DNA of 35,568 nt from Rhodospirillales bacterium (GTDB lineage: Bacteria; Pseudomonadota; Alphaproteobacteria; Rhodospirillales; Defluviicoccaceae). The stretch lies in assembly GCA_025458035.1 (NCBI GenBank), contig JALOTH010000010.1, forward strand, positions 1 to 35,568, in the 5' to 3' direction. Positions 1 to 6,721 of the stretch are shown in pieces. Under the pieces are notes generated by a model. It had not been told where the DNA came from. It saw only the letters and a list, made by a program, of their open reading frames with translations, and did not search any database. The first letter of the stretch is position 1; each line of letters starts with the position of its first letter. A program made the translations under genes and the position numbers.

Positions 1-313
1 CACGGCCCGTGTAGGCGTGGTCATTGACCTTGGTAATGGTCCAGACCCGGGAGTCCGTTTCGCCGTCGTCGTAAACGAACGCCTCGTCAAGCACGAGCGT
101 CTTGCCATCCCAAGTGCCGACGATGTCAACAGTGAACTGCCGCCTTACCGTCCCGAAACGATCTTCGAACAGGCCCCAAGCCCGGGTCCGGCCGGCAAAG
201 TAGTTTTCAAGAACAAACCGGGGCTCTGCGTTGGCAAACTGCTCCGGCTTCATCGAGCTGCACCCCATTGTCATCATAGTTACCAGCAATGCGGCGAACA
301 GCCCACGAGACAT
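1..313 (-). CDS. DUF3833 family lipoprotein (partial, C-terminus outside window)
   Basis: The first 104 codons are visible; the gene runs off the left edge. The N-terminus is a short lipoprotein signal peptide ending in a lipobox-like TMGC (Cys18), so the mature protein should be lipid-anchored in the envelope. The following residues (KPEQFANAEPRFVLENYFAG, then an aromatic W-G-L-F-E-D-R-F-G stretch and V-G-T-W-D-G) resemble the lipocalin-like DUF3833 family, whose biochemical function is unknown. It starts 6 bases after the stop of the transporter gene and is the last visible gene of the five-gene lipid operon. That context suggests a role in handling modified membrane lipids, which is inference. 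Family assignment is from memory of the motif pattern. Confidence 0.75.
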   Translation of the reverse strand, partial: MSRGLFAALLVTMMTMGCSSMKPEQFANAEPRFVLENYFAGRTRAWGLFEDRFGTVRRQFTVDIVGTWDGKTLVLDEAFVYDDGETDSRVWTITKVNDHAYTGR

Positions 314-319
314 GCCAGA

Positions 320-1663
320 CTAATCCCTCGATAGCCGGCGATGTCGGGCCGACAGTCGGCGGCGTATGATATTCTGCCTGCGTTCGGTAAGCGGATGTCG
401 CCAGATCAACGCCACCGCACAGACTTTGAGTACGGTAGGGACCCCCGCATAGATCACCGCGAGCGCGAGGATCGCACCCGCTTCGTTCACCTCCCCCGGA
501 GCAAAACCGAAGGCCGCAAGTGCCGGAAATGCGATGCCCACGGCAAGGGCCAGCGCGAGTTTCGTTGCCATGCTCCACAGCGCGAAAAACAGCCCCGCTC
601 GCGCCGCGCCCGTGCGCAGCGTATCCAGATCGACGACGTCAGCTTGCATGGCCGGCGGCAGTGCCAGATCGGCGCCCAGGGCGACGCCGGTGACGATGCA
701 AATCGCGGCGAACACGAGCAGATCGCCGGGGCCGAGAAAGGGAACCCAGATGAACGCCGCACATGCCACCGCCATCGCCACGCACCATGTGCGATGCTTG
801 CCAAGCCGGCCGCTCAGCCTCACCCAAAGCGGGATCGCCGCAACACCGGAGATGAAATACAGCACGATCAGCACGCCGCGTTCGACGGCATCGGCCTGCA
901 GGCCATACTGCAAATAGAGCGGGAACAAAGCCGCTGGCAGGCCGTTGGCGAGGCCGTTGATGAACCAGCCGCCGAGCAGGCGGATGAACGGCTTGTTGGC
1001 GCGCATCGCGGCAATGTCGGCGCGACGCGGCCAGTCCGCCCGATGTCCCGGTCCGGAAACCGCTTCCGGCACCCGCCATACGAGCAGCGCGATGGTCGGC
1101 GCCCCAACACAGATCGCCAGCCACGCCACCGCCACCAGCCCGTCCCGTTCGCTGGCGCCGCTGCCCGCCGCGATCGCCGGCAAGCTGCCGGCGGCGACGA
1201 TGCCCAGCACCATCGCCATCTCGCGCGCCCCGGTGATGCGTGATCGTTGGTGGTAGTCGCTGGAGAGTTCGGCGCCCCATGCCGTGTAGGGCACGGCGAT
1301 CATTGTCCAGCCGAGATACAGGACAATCGACCAGAGAAGCAGGTAGGCGGCGCTGACATGGTCGGGCGGCTGGAACAAGGCAAGCAGGCCGGCGCCGGCA
1401 ACCACTGCCCCCGCCACCACCCATGGCCGCCGCCGTCCCCACCGCAGATGCAGCTTGTCGCTGATCACGCCGATAAGCGGATCGGTAATCACGTCGAAAA
1501 TGCGGGCGGCGAGCAGAGTGACGCCAACCGCCGCAAGGCCAAGCCCGAGATCGGCATAGAAGGACGGCAGATAGACGTATGCCGGGATCGTCGGCATGGC
1601 CAGCGCGAAGGCCGGCAGGGCATAGTACAGGAGCAGCGCGCGGGAAACCGGTGGCGCGCTCAC
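320..1663 (-). CDS. MFS transporter, GPH/MFS_2 (MelB-like) family
   Basis: This is a 447-residue protein with about twelve hydrophobic segments. The GTG start at 1663 is chosen because GGGGAT lies about 8 bases upstream and the hydrophobic core starts soon after; the open frame extends to 1768 but that part would overlap the cfa gene. Residues 57-61 (DVITD, followed by PLIG) carry the two aspartates that bind the coupling cation in MelB. They are followed by the SDK...RWGRRRPW loop typical of the glycoside-pentoside-hexuronide:cation symporter family. The same family includes the animal lysophospholipid symporter MFSD2A. The gene lies between a lipid methyltransferase (16-base gap) and a DUF3833 lipoprotein (6-base gap). 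A lipid or lipid-precursor substrate is therefore a reasonable guess, although family name alone would suggest a sugar. Confidence 0.85.
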   Translation of the reverse strand: MSAPPVSRALLLYYALPAFALAMPTIPAYVYLPSFYADLGLGLAAVGVTLLAARIFDVITDPLIGVISDKLHLRWGRRRPWVVAGAVVAGAGLLALFQPPDHVSAAYLLLWSIVLYLGWTMIAVPYTAWGAELSSDYHQRSRITGAREMAMVLGIVAAGSLPAIAAGSGASERDGLVAVAWLAICVGAPTIALLVWRVPEAVSGPGHRADWPRRADIAAMRANKPFIRLLGGWFINGLANGLPAALFPLYLQYGLQADAVERGVLIVLYFISGVAAIPLWVRLSGRLGKHRTWCVAMAVACAAFIWVPFLGPGDLLVFAAICIVTGVALGADLALPPAMQADVVDLDTLRTGAARAGLFFALWSMATKLALALAVGIAFPALAAFGFAPGEVNEAGAILALAVIYAGVPTVLKVCAVALIWRHPLTERRQNIIRRRLSARHRRLSRD

Positions 1664-1679
1664 GCGCGGATATCCCCGG

Positions 1680-2936
1680 TCACTGTGAGCCCGATGTCGT
1701 CGGCGCGACGATGCGATACTGCCCGACGTCGATGGCTGCGGTGCGGAAACCCGCTTCGCAATAGGCAAGGTAGTACAACCAAAGCCGCCGGAACCGCTCG
1801 TCGAAGCCCTGAGCCCGAATGCTGGGCCACGCCGCTTCGAACCGCTGGCGCCAAAGCGCCAGCGTTCGCGCGTACGAGGCGCCGAATGTGTCTTCGTCCG
1901 TTAACGTCAGCCCGGCAGCGCAAATGGCCGCGCGCAAGGCCGACGGACTTGGCAGCATGCCGCCAGGAAAGATGTGACGCTGAATAAAGTCAGCCGCGCG
2001 CCGATAGCGTTCGAAGCGGTCGTCGGCGATGGTGATGACTTGCAGCGCGGCAACGCCGCCGGGTTTTAAGCGTTGACGAACGACATCCCAATAAACCGGC
2101 CAGTAGGCCTCGCCGACCGCCTCGAACATTTCGATCGATGCGATCCGGTCGTAAACGCCGCTGACGTCGCGGTAATCCTGCAGCCGAACGTCGATGACGT
2201 CTTCCAGACCCTCGGCCCGAACGCGTTCGGCGGCAAACGCCCGCTGCTCCCGCGACAGCGTCAGGGCGGTGACACGACAGCCATACGATTTGGCCGCGAT
2301 GATCGCGAAAGCTCCCCAGCCGCAGCCGATTTCAAGGACATGTTGACCCGGCGCGAGTTGCAGCAGGCGGGCGAGGTTCTCATACTTCGTACTCTGCGCG
2401 GCTTCCAACGGTTGCGTGTCGTCGGCAAACATCGCCGAGGAGTAGGTCATCGACGCATCCAGCCAAGCGCCGTAGAAGCTGTTCGAGATGTCATAGTGCG
2501 CGGAGATGTTCTGCCGGCTGCCACGGCGGTTGTTGGGGCGGAGCCGGTGGCGAACGCGGTCGAGCCCGCGCAACAGCGTGTGACCCTCGATCGCATCACC
2601 GAGCGCGCGTTCGTTCAGCGAGGCGAATTCGAGAAAACCCGGCAAGTCGGGAGTATCCCAGTCCCCGTCCACGTACGCTTCGGCAAAACCGACATCACCG
2701 CCGAGAACCAAACGGCGAAAGGCGCGGGCGCGGTTGACCGTCACGGATACGCGCCGCCCGGGATCGCGCCGGCCCTCAATTAATCGCGCCTGGCCGTTGG
2801 GCAGCAGGAGCGCGCATTGACCGACTTCCAGGCGGCTACCGGCCGCCGACAACAAGGCCCGAGTCCAGAGGTCCGTCGGGGATGACTTGCCGGCGAGCAG
2901 CCAGGAGAGCGGATTGGCGATATCGAGGAGCGGCAT
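1680..2936 (-). CDS. cfa: Cyclopropane-fatty-acyl-phospholipid synthase family SAM methyltransferase
   Basis: A 418-residue enzyme expected to transfer a methyl or methylene group from S-adenosylmethionine to an unsaturated acyl chain of a membrane phospholipid. The N-terminal 130 residues form the lipid-binding part. HYDISNSFY lies at 147-155, the SAM-binding loop VLEIGCGWG at 200-208, and the family-typical QVITI and FIQRHIFPGG blocks at 299-303 and 317-326. Length is near the usual 380-430. It is the third gene of the operon, 22 bases after DUF1365. In Rhodobacter a relative (CfaA/UfaM) methylates vaccenic acid as a step to furan fatty acids rather than making a cyclopropane ring. Which reaction applies here cannot be told from sequence. 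Confidence 0.93.
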   Translation of the reverse strand: MPLLDIANPLSWLLAGKSSPTDLWTRALLSAAGSRLEVGQCALLLPNGQARLIEGRRDPGRRVSVTVNRARAFRRLVLGGDVGFAEAYVDGDWDTPDLPGFLEFASLNERALGDAIEGHTLLRGLDRVRHRLRPNNRRGSRQNISAHYDISNSFYGAWLDASMTYSSAMFADDTQPLEAAQSTKYENLARLLQLAPGQHVLEIGCGWGAFAIIAAKSYGCRVTALTLSREQRAFAAERVRAEGLEDVIDVRLQDYRDVSGVYDRIASIEMFEAVGEAYWPVYWDVVRQRLKPGGVAALQVITIADDRFERYRRAADFIQRHIFPGGMLPSPSALRAAICAAGLTLTDEDTFGASYARTLALWRQRFEAAWPSIRAQGFDERFRRLWLYYLAYCEAGFRTAAIDVGQYRIVAPTTSGSQ

Positions 2937-2958
2937 GGCGAGTGATGATCGGTCGAGG

Positions 2959-3759
2959 TTAGGGCGCGGTCGGATGCACGATACTGACCGGTTCGGGCGG
3001 AGGCGACGGACGACGGACGAGCGGGATCCCCTTCAGCCAAAGCTTCAGGGCTTCCCAGTGGATGCCGGCAATGACCTTGAAGGTCAGCAACGGCAGTCGG
3101 ACGGCATAGACGAGAAGGGTTCTGTCGTTGAGGGGGCGTCGTTTGCCCTGAAAACTGGCATACAATCGCGTGCCCTCGTCATCACGATAGTCGATGCCGA
3201 TGGCCACCCGCTCACCGTCGGTGCTGGGCGCCTTGACACGAAAGCGATACTCCCCATCGACGGCGAAGAACGGCGAGACGTAGAGGCGCTTGGCGCAGGA
3301 CTGGCGGATGATTTTCCCGCTGCCGTCGCCAACGGGAATCAGATAGCTGTGGCGCTCGCCAAATGTATTGCTAACCTCGTAAAGAATGGCGGCCAGAACC
3401 CCGTCGCGGCGACGGCAGAAGTAGACACTCAGCGGATTGAAAACGTAGCCAAGCACGCGCGGGTAGCACAGAACCTGGACCGAGCCATCCGCAACATCGA
3501 TGCCGGCAGCGGACAGCGTCGCAATCACGCGCTCGCGGATCGGCGCGCCGGCGCCATTGCCGTGATCCCGATCATAAAAACTGTAGAGATTAAACCGGTT
3601 CCGTGAAAACAGGCGCAGTCGTCCGGCGGCGGCGTCAATGTCGTCCAGATCGAGCAGCAGGGAGAGCACGCGATAGCGCAGGCGGTGGCGGCGCGGCTTG
3701 ACGCGCTGATGGACGACATCGCCGATGTACAGGCCCGATCTGTCACTGCCGCCGTTCAT
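2959..3759 (-). CDS. DUF1365 family protein
   Basis: A 266-residue protein starting at ATG 3759, which overlaps the stop of the preceding flavoprotein gene in an ATGA (3756-3759), implying translational coupling. The open frame reaches 3825, but the region before the ATG lies inside the upstream gene. Recognisable DUF1365 landmarks are the N-terminal GLYIGDVVHQRVKPRRHRLR, VLCYPRVLGYVFNPLSVYFC in the middle, YEVSNTFGERHSY, and RLYVSPFF. The family is nearly always found beside a CFA-synthase-like enzyme and an NAD(P)/FAD protein, as here. Its biochemical role is not established; some relatives were implicated in furan fatty acid synthesis in Rhodobacter (from memory). No transmembrane helix or signal peptide is evident. 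Confidence 0.9.
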   Translation of the reverse strand: MNGGSDRSGLYIGDVVHQRVKPRRHRLRYRVLSLLLDLDDIDAAAGRLRLFSRNRFNLYSFYDRDHGNGAGAPIRERVIATLSAAGIDVADGSVQVLCYPRVLGYVFNPLSVYFCRRRDGVLAAILYEVSNTFGERHSYLIPVGDGSGKIIRQSCAKRLYVSPFFAVDGEYRFRVKAPSTDGERVAIGIDYRDDEGTRLYASFQGKRRPLNDRTLLVYAVRLPLLTFKVIAGIHWEALKLWLKGIPLVRRPSPPPEPVSIVHPTAP

Positions 3760-5135
3760 GCGGCGGCTCTCGGCTCGACAGCGGCGCCCTGGGACTGATC
3801 CTGTCCTGCCGCGGGCGCCATCCACGGCCGCGCCACGCCGCCGGATGCCTCTGCTGCGTTCAACCCCGAAACCAGGGCATCTTCATGGAAGCCCGCACCA
3901 AAGTAGCTGCCGCAATACCAGGTGGAGCGGTGACCGGATAGCTGCGCCAATGCGGTTTGTGCCGCCAGTGCCCGATGGTCAAAGGTGGGGTGGCTGTAAT
4001 CGAAGGCGGCGATGACGTGCTCCGCCTGTGGCGGCCGTATCGGGTTCAACGTTACGAACAGCGGGTAACGCTCGTCGATATTCTGCAATCTGTTCATCCA
4101 ATAGGTGACCGATATCGCCCGCTCGCCGGGTGAGCGTCGCTCACCCAGATAGTTCCAGCTGGACCACGCGGCGCGGCGCTTCGGCATGAGCCGACGATCG
4201 GAATGGAGAATGGCGCGGTTGCGCGCATAGCGAAAGGCGGAAAGCAGATCTTGCTCATCCCGACTGGGATCGGCCAGCAACCGCAGCGCCTGGTCCGCAT
4301 GGGTGGCGACGACGACCCGGTCGAAGGCGGTCTTCGTCCCATTGGTTTCTTCAACGACGACGCCAGCATCGACGCGATGGATGCGGCGCACGCAGGCGTT
4401 CAGACGGATGCCATCGGCATAGGGTTCCGACAGAATCTTGATGTACTCGCGGGCGCCTCCGGTGACGGTGCGCCACTGTGGACGGCCAGACACGCGCATC
4501 AGTCCATGCGCCATGCAAAACTGCACGAAGGCCCGCGCCGGGTGCATGCGCATGTCGCCGGCGGGCGTCGACCAGATGGCCGCCGCCATCGGCAGCAGGT
4601 GATCGTCAATGAAGGCTTCGGAATAATTGCAACGATCCAGATACGCACCCAGTGTCAGGGTGGCCGCGTCGGCCATGTTCAACACGTCCGGCCCGTAGCG
4701 ATAGAACCGCAGAATATCCCGCAGCATCCGCCAGAAGCGCGGACGCAAGACGTTGCTCGGCTGGGCGAACAACCCTTTCAGGTCACTGCCGGCATACTCG
4801 AGGTGGCCGTCGTCCATGGACACCGAAAACGACATGTTTGACGCTTCGGTTGCGATGCCCAGGTGACGAAACAACGCCGTCAGGTTCGGGTAGTTGCACT
4901 CGTTGTAGACGATGAACCCCGTGTCGACAGCGATATGGCGGCCATCGTCGCAGGATATGTCGACGGTATTGGTGTGCCCGCCCAGTCGTCCGTCCTTTTC
5001 GAACAACGTCACACGATGCCGTTGTGAGAGCAGCCATGCCGCCGACAGGCCGGCAACACCGCTGCCGATGACGGCGATCGACAGGCTCGGCGGTGTGGTT
5101 TTGGCGAGGTTGCGCGGCATGGTTCCCACGGGCAC
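3756..5135 (-). CDS. FAD/NAD(P)-binding protein (flavin amine oxidase-like) of the lipid operon
   Basis: A 459-residue flavoprotein. The Rossmann dinucleotide motif GSGVAG is at 24-29, followed by LFEKDGRLGGHT at 44-55, as in flavin-containing amine oxidases, desaturases and cyclopropane-cluster oxidoreductases; a second FAD contact, YCGSYFGAGFHEDALVSGL, lies near the C-terminus. The GTG at 5135 has a good AAAGGAT ribosome site, but the promoter at 5152-5180 would start transcription only about 10 bases before it. The ATG at 5120 (454 residues) is therefore a serious alternative. It is first in the operon and overlaps DUF1365 by 4 bases. By analogy with Rhodobacter it may oxidise or desaturate methylated acyl chains; that is inference. 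Confidence 0.88.
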   Translation of the reverse strand: MPVGTMPRNLAKTTPPSLSIAVIGSGVAGLSAAWLLSQRHRVTLFEKDGRLGGHTNTVDISCDDGRHIAVDTGFIVYNECNYPNLTALFRHLGIATEASNMSFSVSMDDGHLEYAGSDLKGLFAQPSNVLRPRFWRMLRDILRFYRYGPDVLNMADAATLTLGAYLDRCNYSEAFIDDHLLPMAAAIWSTPAGDMRMHPARAFVQFCMAHGLMRVSGRPQWRTVTGGAREYIKILSEPYADGIRLNACVRRIHRVDAGVVVEETNGTKTAFDRVVVATHADQALRLLADPSRDEQDLLSAFRYARNRAILHSDRRLMPKRRAAWSSWNYLGERRSPGERAISVTYWMNRLQNIDERYPLFVTLNPIRPPQAEHVIAAFDYSHPTFDHRALAAQTALAQLSGHRSTWYCGSYFGAGFHEDALVSGLNAAEASGGVARPWMAPAAGQDQSQGAAVEPRAAA

Positions 5136-5151
5136 GGTTATCCTTTGGCTC

Positions 5152-5180
5152 GCTTACGCCGCCCACATCGCCACGGATCA
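5152..5180 (-). promoter_or_regulatory. Candidate RpoE (ChrR-controlled, ECF11-type) promoter
   Basis: On the minus strand TGATCC (5180-5175) is followed after exactly 18 bases by TAAGC (5156-5152). The RpoE promoter consensus of Rhodobacter sphaeroides, active in the singlet-oxygen response, is TGATCC-N18-TAAGA as I recall it, so only the last base differs. It lies directly before the flavoprotein gene that heads the lipid operon, whose homologues belong to that regulon. No rpoE or chrR gene is visible in the window, so the sigma factor would have to be encoded elsewhere. Confidence 0.65.
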
Positions 5181-5223
5181 CCCCGCCGCCGGGTCGGCAC
5201 AGGTGGCCTGAACGGACCCCCGG

Positions 5224-5892
5224 TCACGCCGGATACGCCAGCAGGCGGACGAGGCTGAAGACGCCGAAACCGAGAACGAGGGAGCCAAGAATGGCATTGA
5301 CCGCCGAAACCGCCTTCGTCGATGCGTGGCGGCGCACGGCGCGCGCGGCGCTGATCAGGGTCACCCACCACAACATGGAGCCGACAAAGACGCCGACGAT
5401 GACGACCCAGTTGTCCAGCAGCCGTCCCGTCTCGCTGGCAAACAGGCCAAAGCCGGCAAAAACGAAGGCGAACGCCGCCAGCGTTGCCGGGTTGATGATG
5501 GTCAACCCGAAGCCGGTGGCAAAATCGCCCAGCCACCAGCGCCAGCCCCGCGTCGGCGACGGCGCCAGCTCCAACGCTTCCTCGATGCGGTAGTGGCGGG
5601 TGCGGATCATGCGGATTCCGAGCACGATCAACACCACCCCGCCAATCAGCAGCAACGGGCCTTCGTGGTCGAGGACATACTGGGTGATCAGCGTCAGGCT
5701 CAGCATCGCTCCTGCTGCCAGGATCGAGTCGGCGAGGGCCGCACCGCAGCCGGTGCACAAACCATCGATCCACAGTCCCTGCAACGCACGCTTGAGGCAG
5801 ATGGCACCAATAGCGCCCACCGGCACGGCAACGACGAAGCCGGCGACGATCGCCTTGATCAGCTTGACCCATAGTCCCGCCTCGAACAGCAC
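5224..5892 (-). CDS. LysE/RhtB family transporter
   Basis: A 222-residue integral membrane protein with about six hydrophobic segments, the size and layout of the LysE/RhtB exporters that move amino acids or small metabolites out of the cytoplasm. The first segment carries VAVPVGAIGAICLKRAL, equivalent to the family's P-x-G-P start, and the fourth contains the typical IINPATLAAFAFVF (N-P motif). The GTG start at 5892 is chosen because GGAAG lies about 6 bases upstream and the membrane part begins within 10 residues; the open frame continues upstream to 6021 but that stretch is hydrophilic. It lies 88 bases before the RpoE-like promoter operon. Substrate is unknown. Confidence 0.8.
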   Translation of the reverse strand: MLFEAGLWVKLIKAIVAGFVVAVPVGAIGAICLKRALQGLWIDGLCTGCGAALADSILAAGAMLSLTLITQYVLDHEGPLLLIGGVVLIVLGIRMIRTRHYRIEEALELAPSPTRGWRWWLGDFATGFGLTIINPATLAAFAFVFAGFGLFASETGRLLDNWVVIVGVFVGSMLWWVTLISAARAVRRHASTKAVSAVNAILGSLVLGFGVFSLVRLLAYPA

Positions 5893-6031
5893 CGTCTTCC
5901 GTCCCTTCCCGTCCTGACCCCGTTTGCCATGTTCAAGCCAGGCCCGCCGCCGGCCACCGGCGTTGTCGCTGGTGCTGCTGCCTCTATAGCCGGGACCGCC
6001 ACGCTTCGCCAGCCGCGGCAATGCCGGGTCT

Positions 6032-6721
6032 TCAGCGACCGAGCCGCTGACACGGCAGCCGGTGGATGCGACGGTAGCCGATGACGTAGGCGGTAAAGCC
6101 GTTGGGAAACAGTCCGGCGATGGCGGGATCTCGCACCGTCAAGCCGCCGGTCAACGCACCGAACGCTGGCAGGATCAGCCGCTGGTCGCCGACGACGAAG
6201 CAGCGGCCGCGCAGTCGCCGGCCGCTGACGCGCACCTCCAGCTTCGGGTGCCAGTGCCCGGACACCTCCGCGCCGGCCGCGTCATCGGCGGCGCGATGAC
6301 GCAAGACGACGGCGCCGATCCTCACTTCGCTCACCACGTCACCCGCAAGGCCGCACCCCGGTCGCGGATCGTGGTTACCGGCAACCCACAGCCAATCGCG
6401 GCCGCGCGCGAGTTCCGACAATGTCTTCTGCTCCGGCGGCGGCAGGCGCGACGCGGCGGCCTCGTCGTGAAAGCTGTCACCGAGGCAAACCACACGGCGG
6501 GGCCGACAGGCGTCCACCACCTGCGCGAGCCCGGCCAGCGTCGCGCAGCTGTCATAGGGCGGCAGCAATTGGCCCCGGCCGGCGAAGCTCGAGCCTTTTT
6601 CCAGGTGCAAGTCAGCGACGATGAGGGCTTGCGCGGCCGGCCATTGCAGCGCGCCGGGAAGGGTGGCGCGCATCTCCTCGCCCGCAAACGTCAATGCTTG
6701 TCCCGAGCCGGTCGCGGTCAC
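6032..6721 (-). CDS. pdeM: Ligase-associated DNA damage response endonuclease PdeM (metallophosphoesterase)
   Basis: A 229-residue calcineurin-like metallophosphoesterase. The metal ligands are all visible: ADLHLEKG (36-43, D-x-H), GDSFHD (81-86), GNHD (115-118) and GHWH (155-158). This compact form with ADLHLEKG matches the ligase-associated metallophosphoesterase (TIGR04123 type), a nuclease of a four-protein bacterial repair module. The GTG start at 6721 overlaps the helicase stop in a GTGA (6718-6721), so the two are translationally coupled. The open frame extends to 7174, but that portion is an out-of-frame shadow of the helicase gene. The C-terminal 30 residues beyond the usual fold are basic. 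Confidence 0.9.
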   Translation of the reverse strand: MTATGSGQALTFAGEEMRATLPGALQWPAAQALIVADLHLEKGSSFAGRGQLLPPYDSCATLAGLAQVVDACRPRRVVCLGDSFHDEAAASRLPPPEQKTLSELARGRDWLWVAGNHDPRPGCGLAGDVVSEVRIGAVVLRHRAADDAAGAEVSGHWHPKLEVRVSGRRLRGRCFVVGDQRLILPAFGALTGGLTVRDPAIAGLFPNGFTAYVIGYRRIHRLPCQRLGR

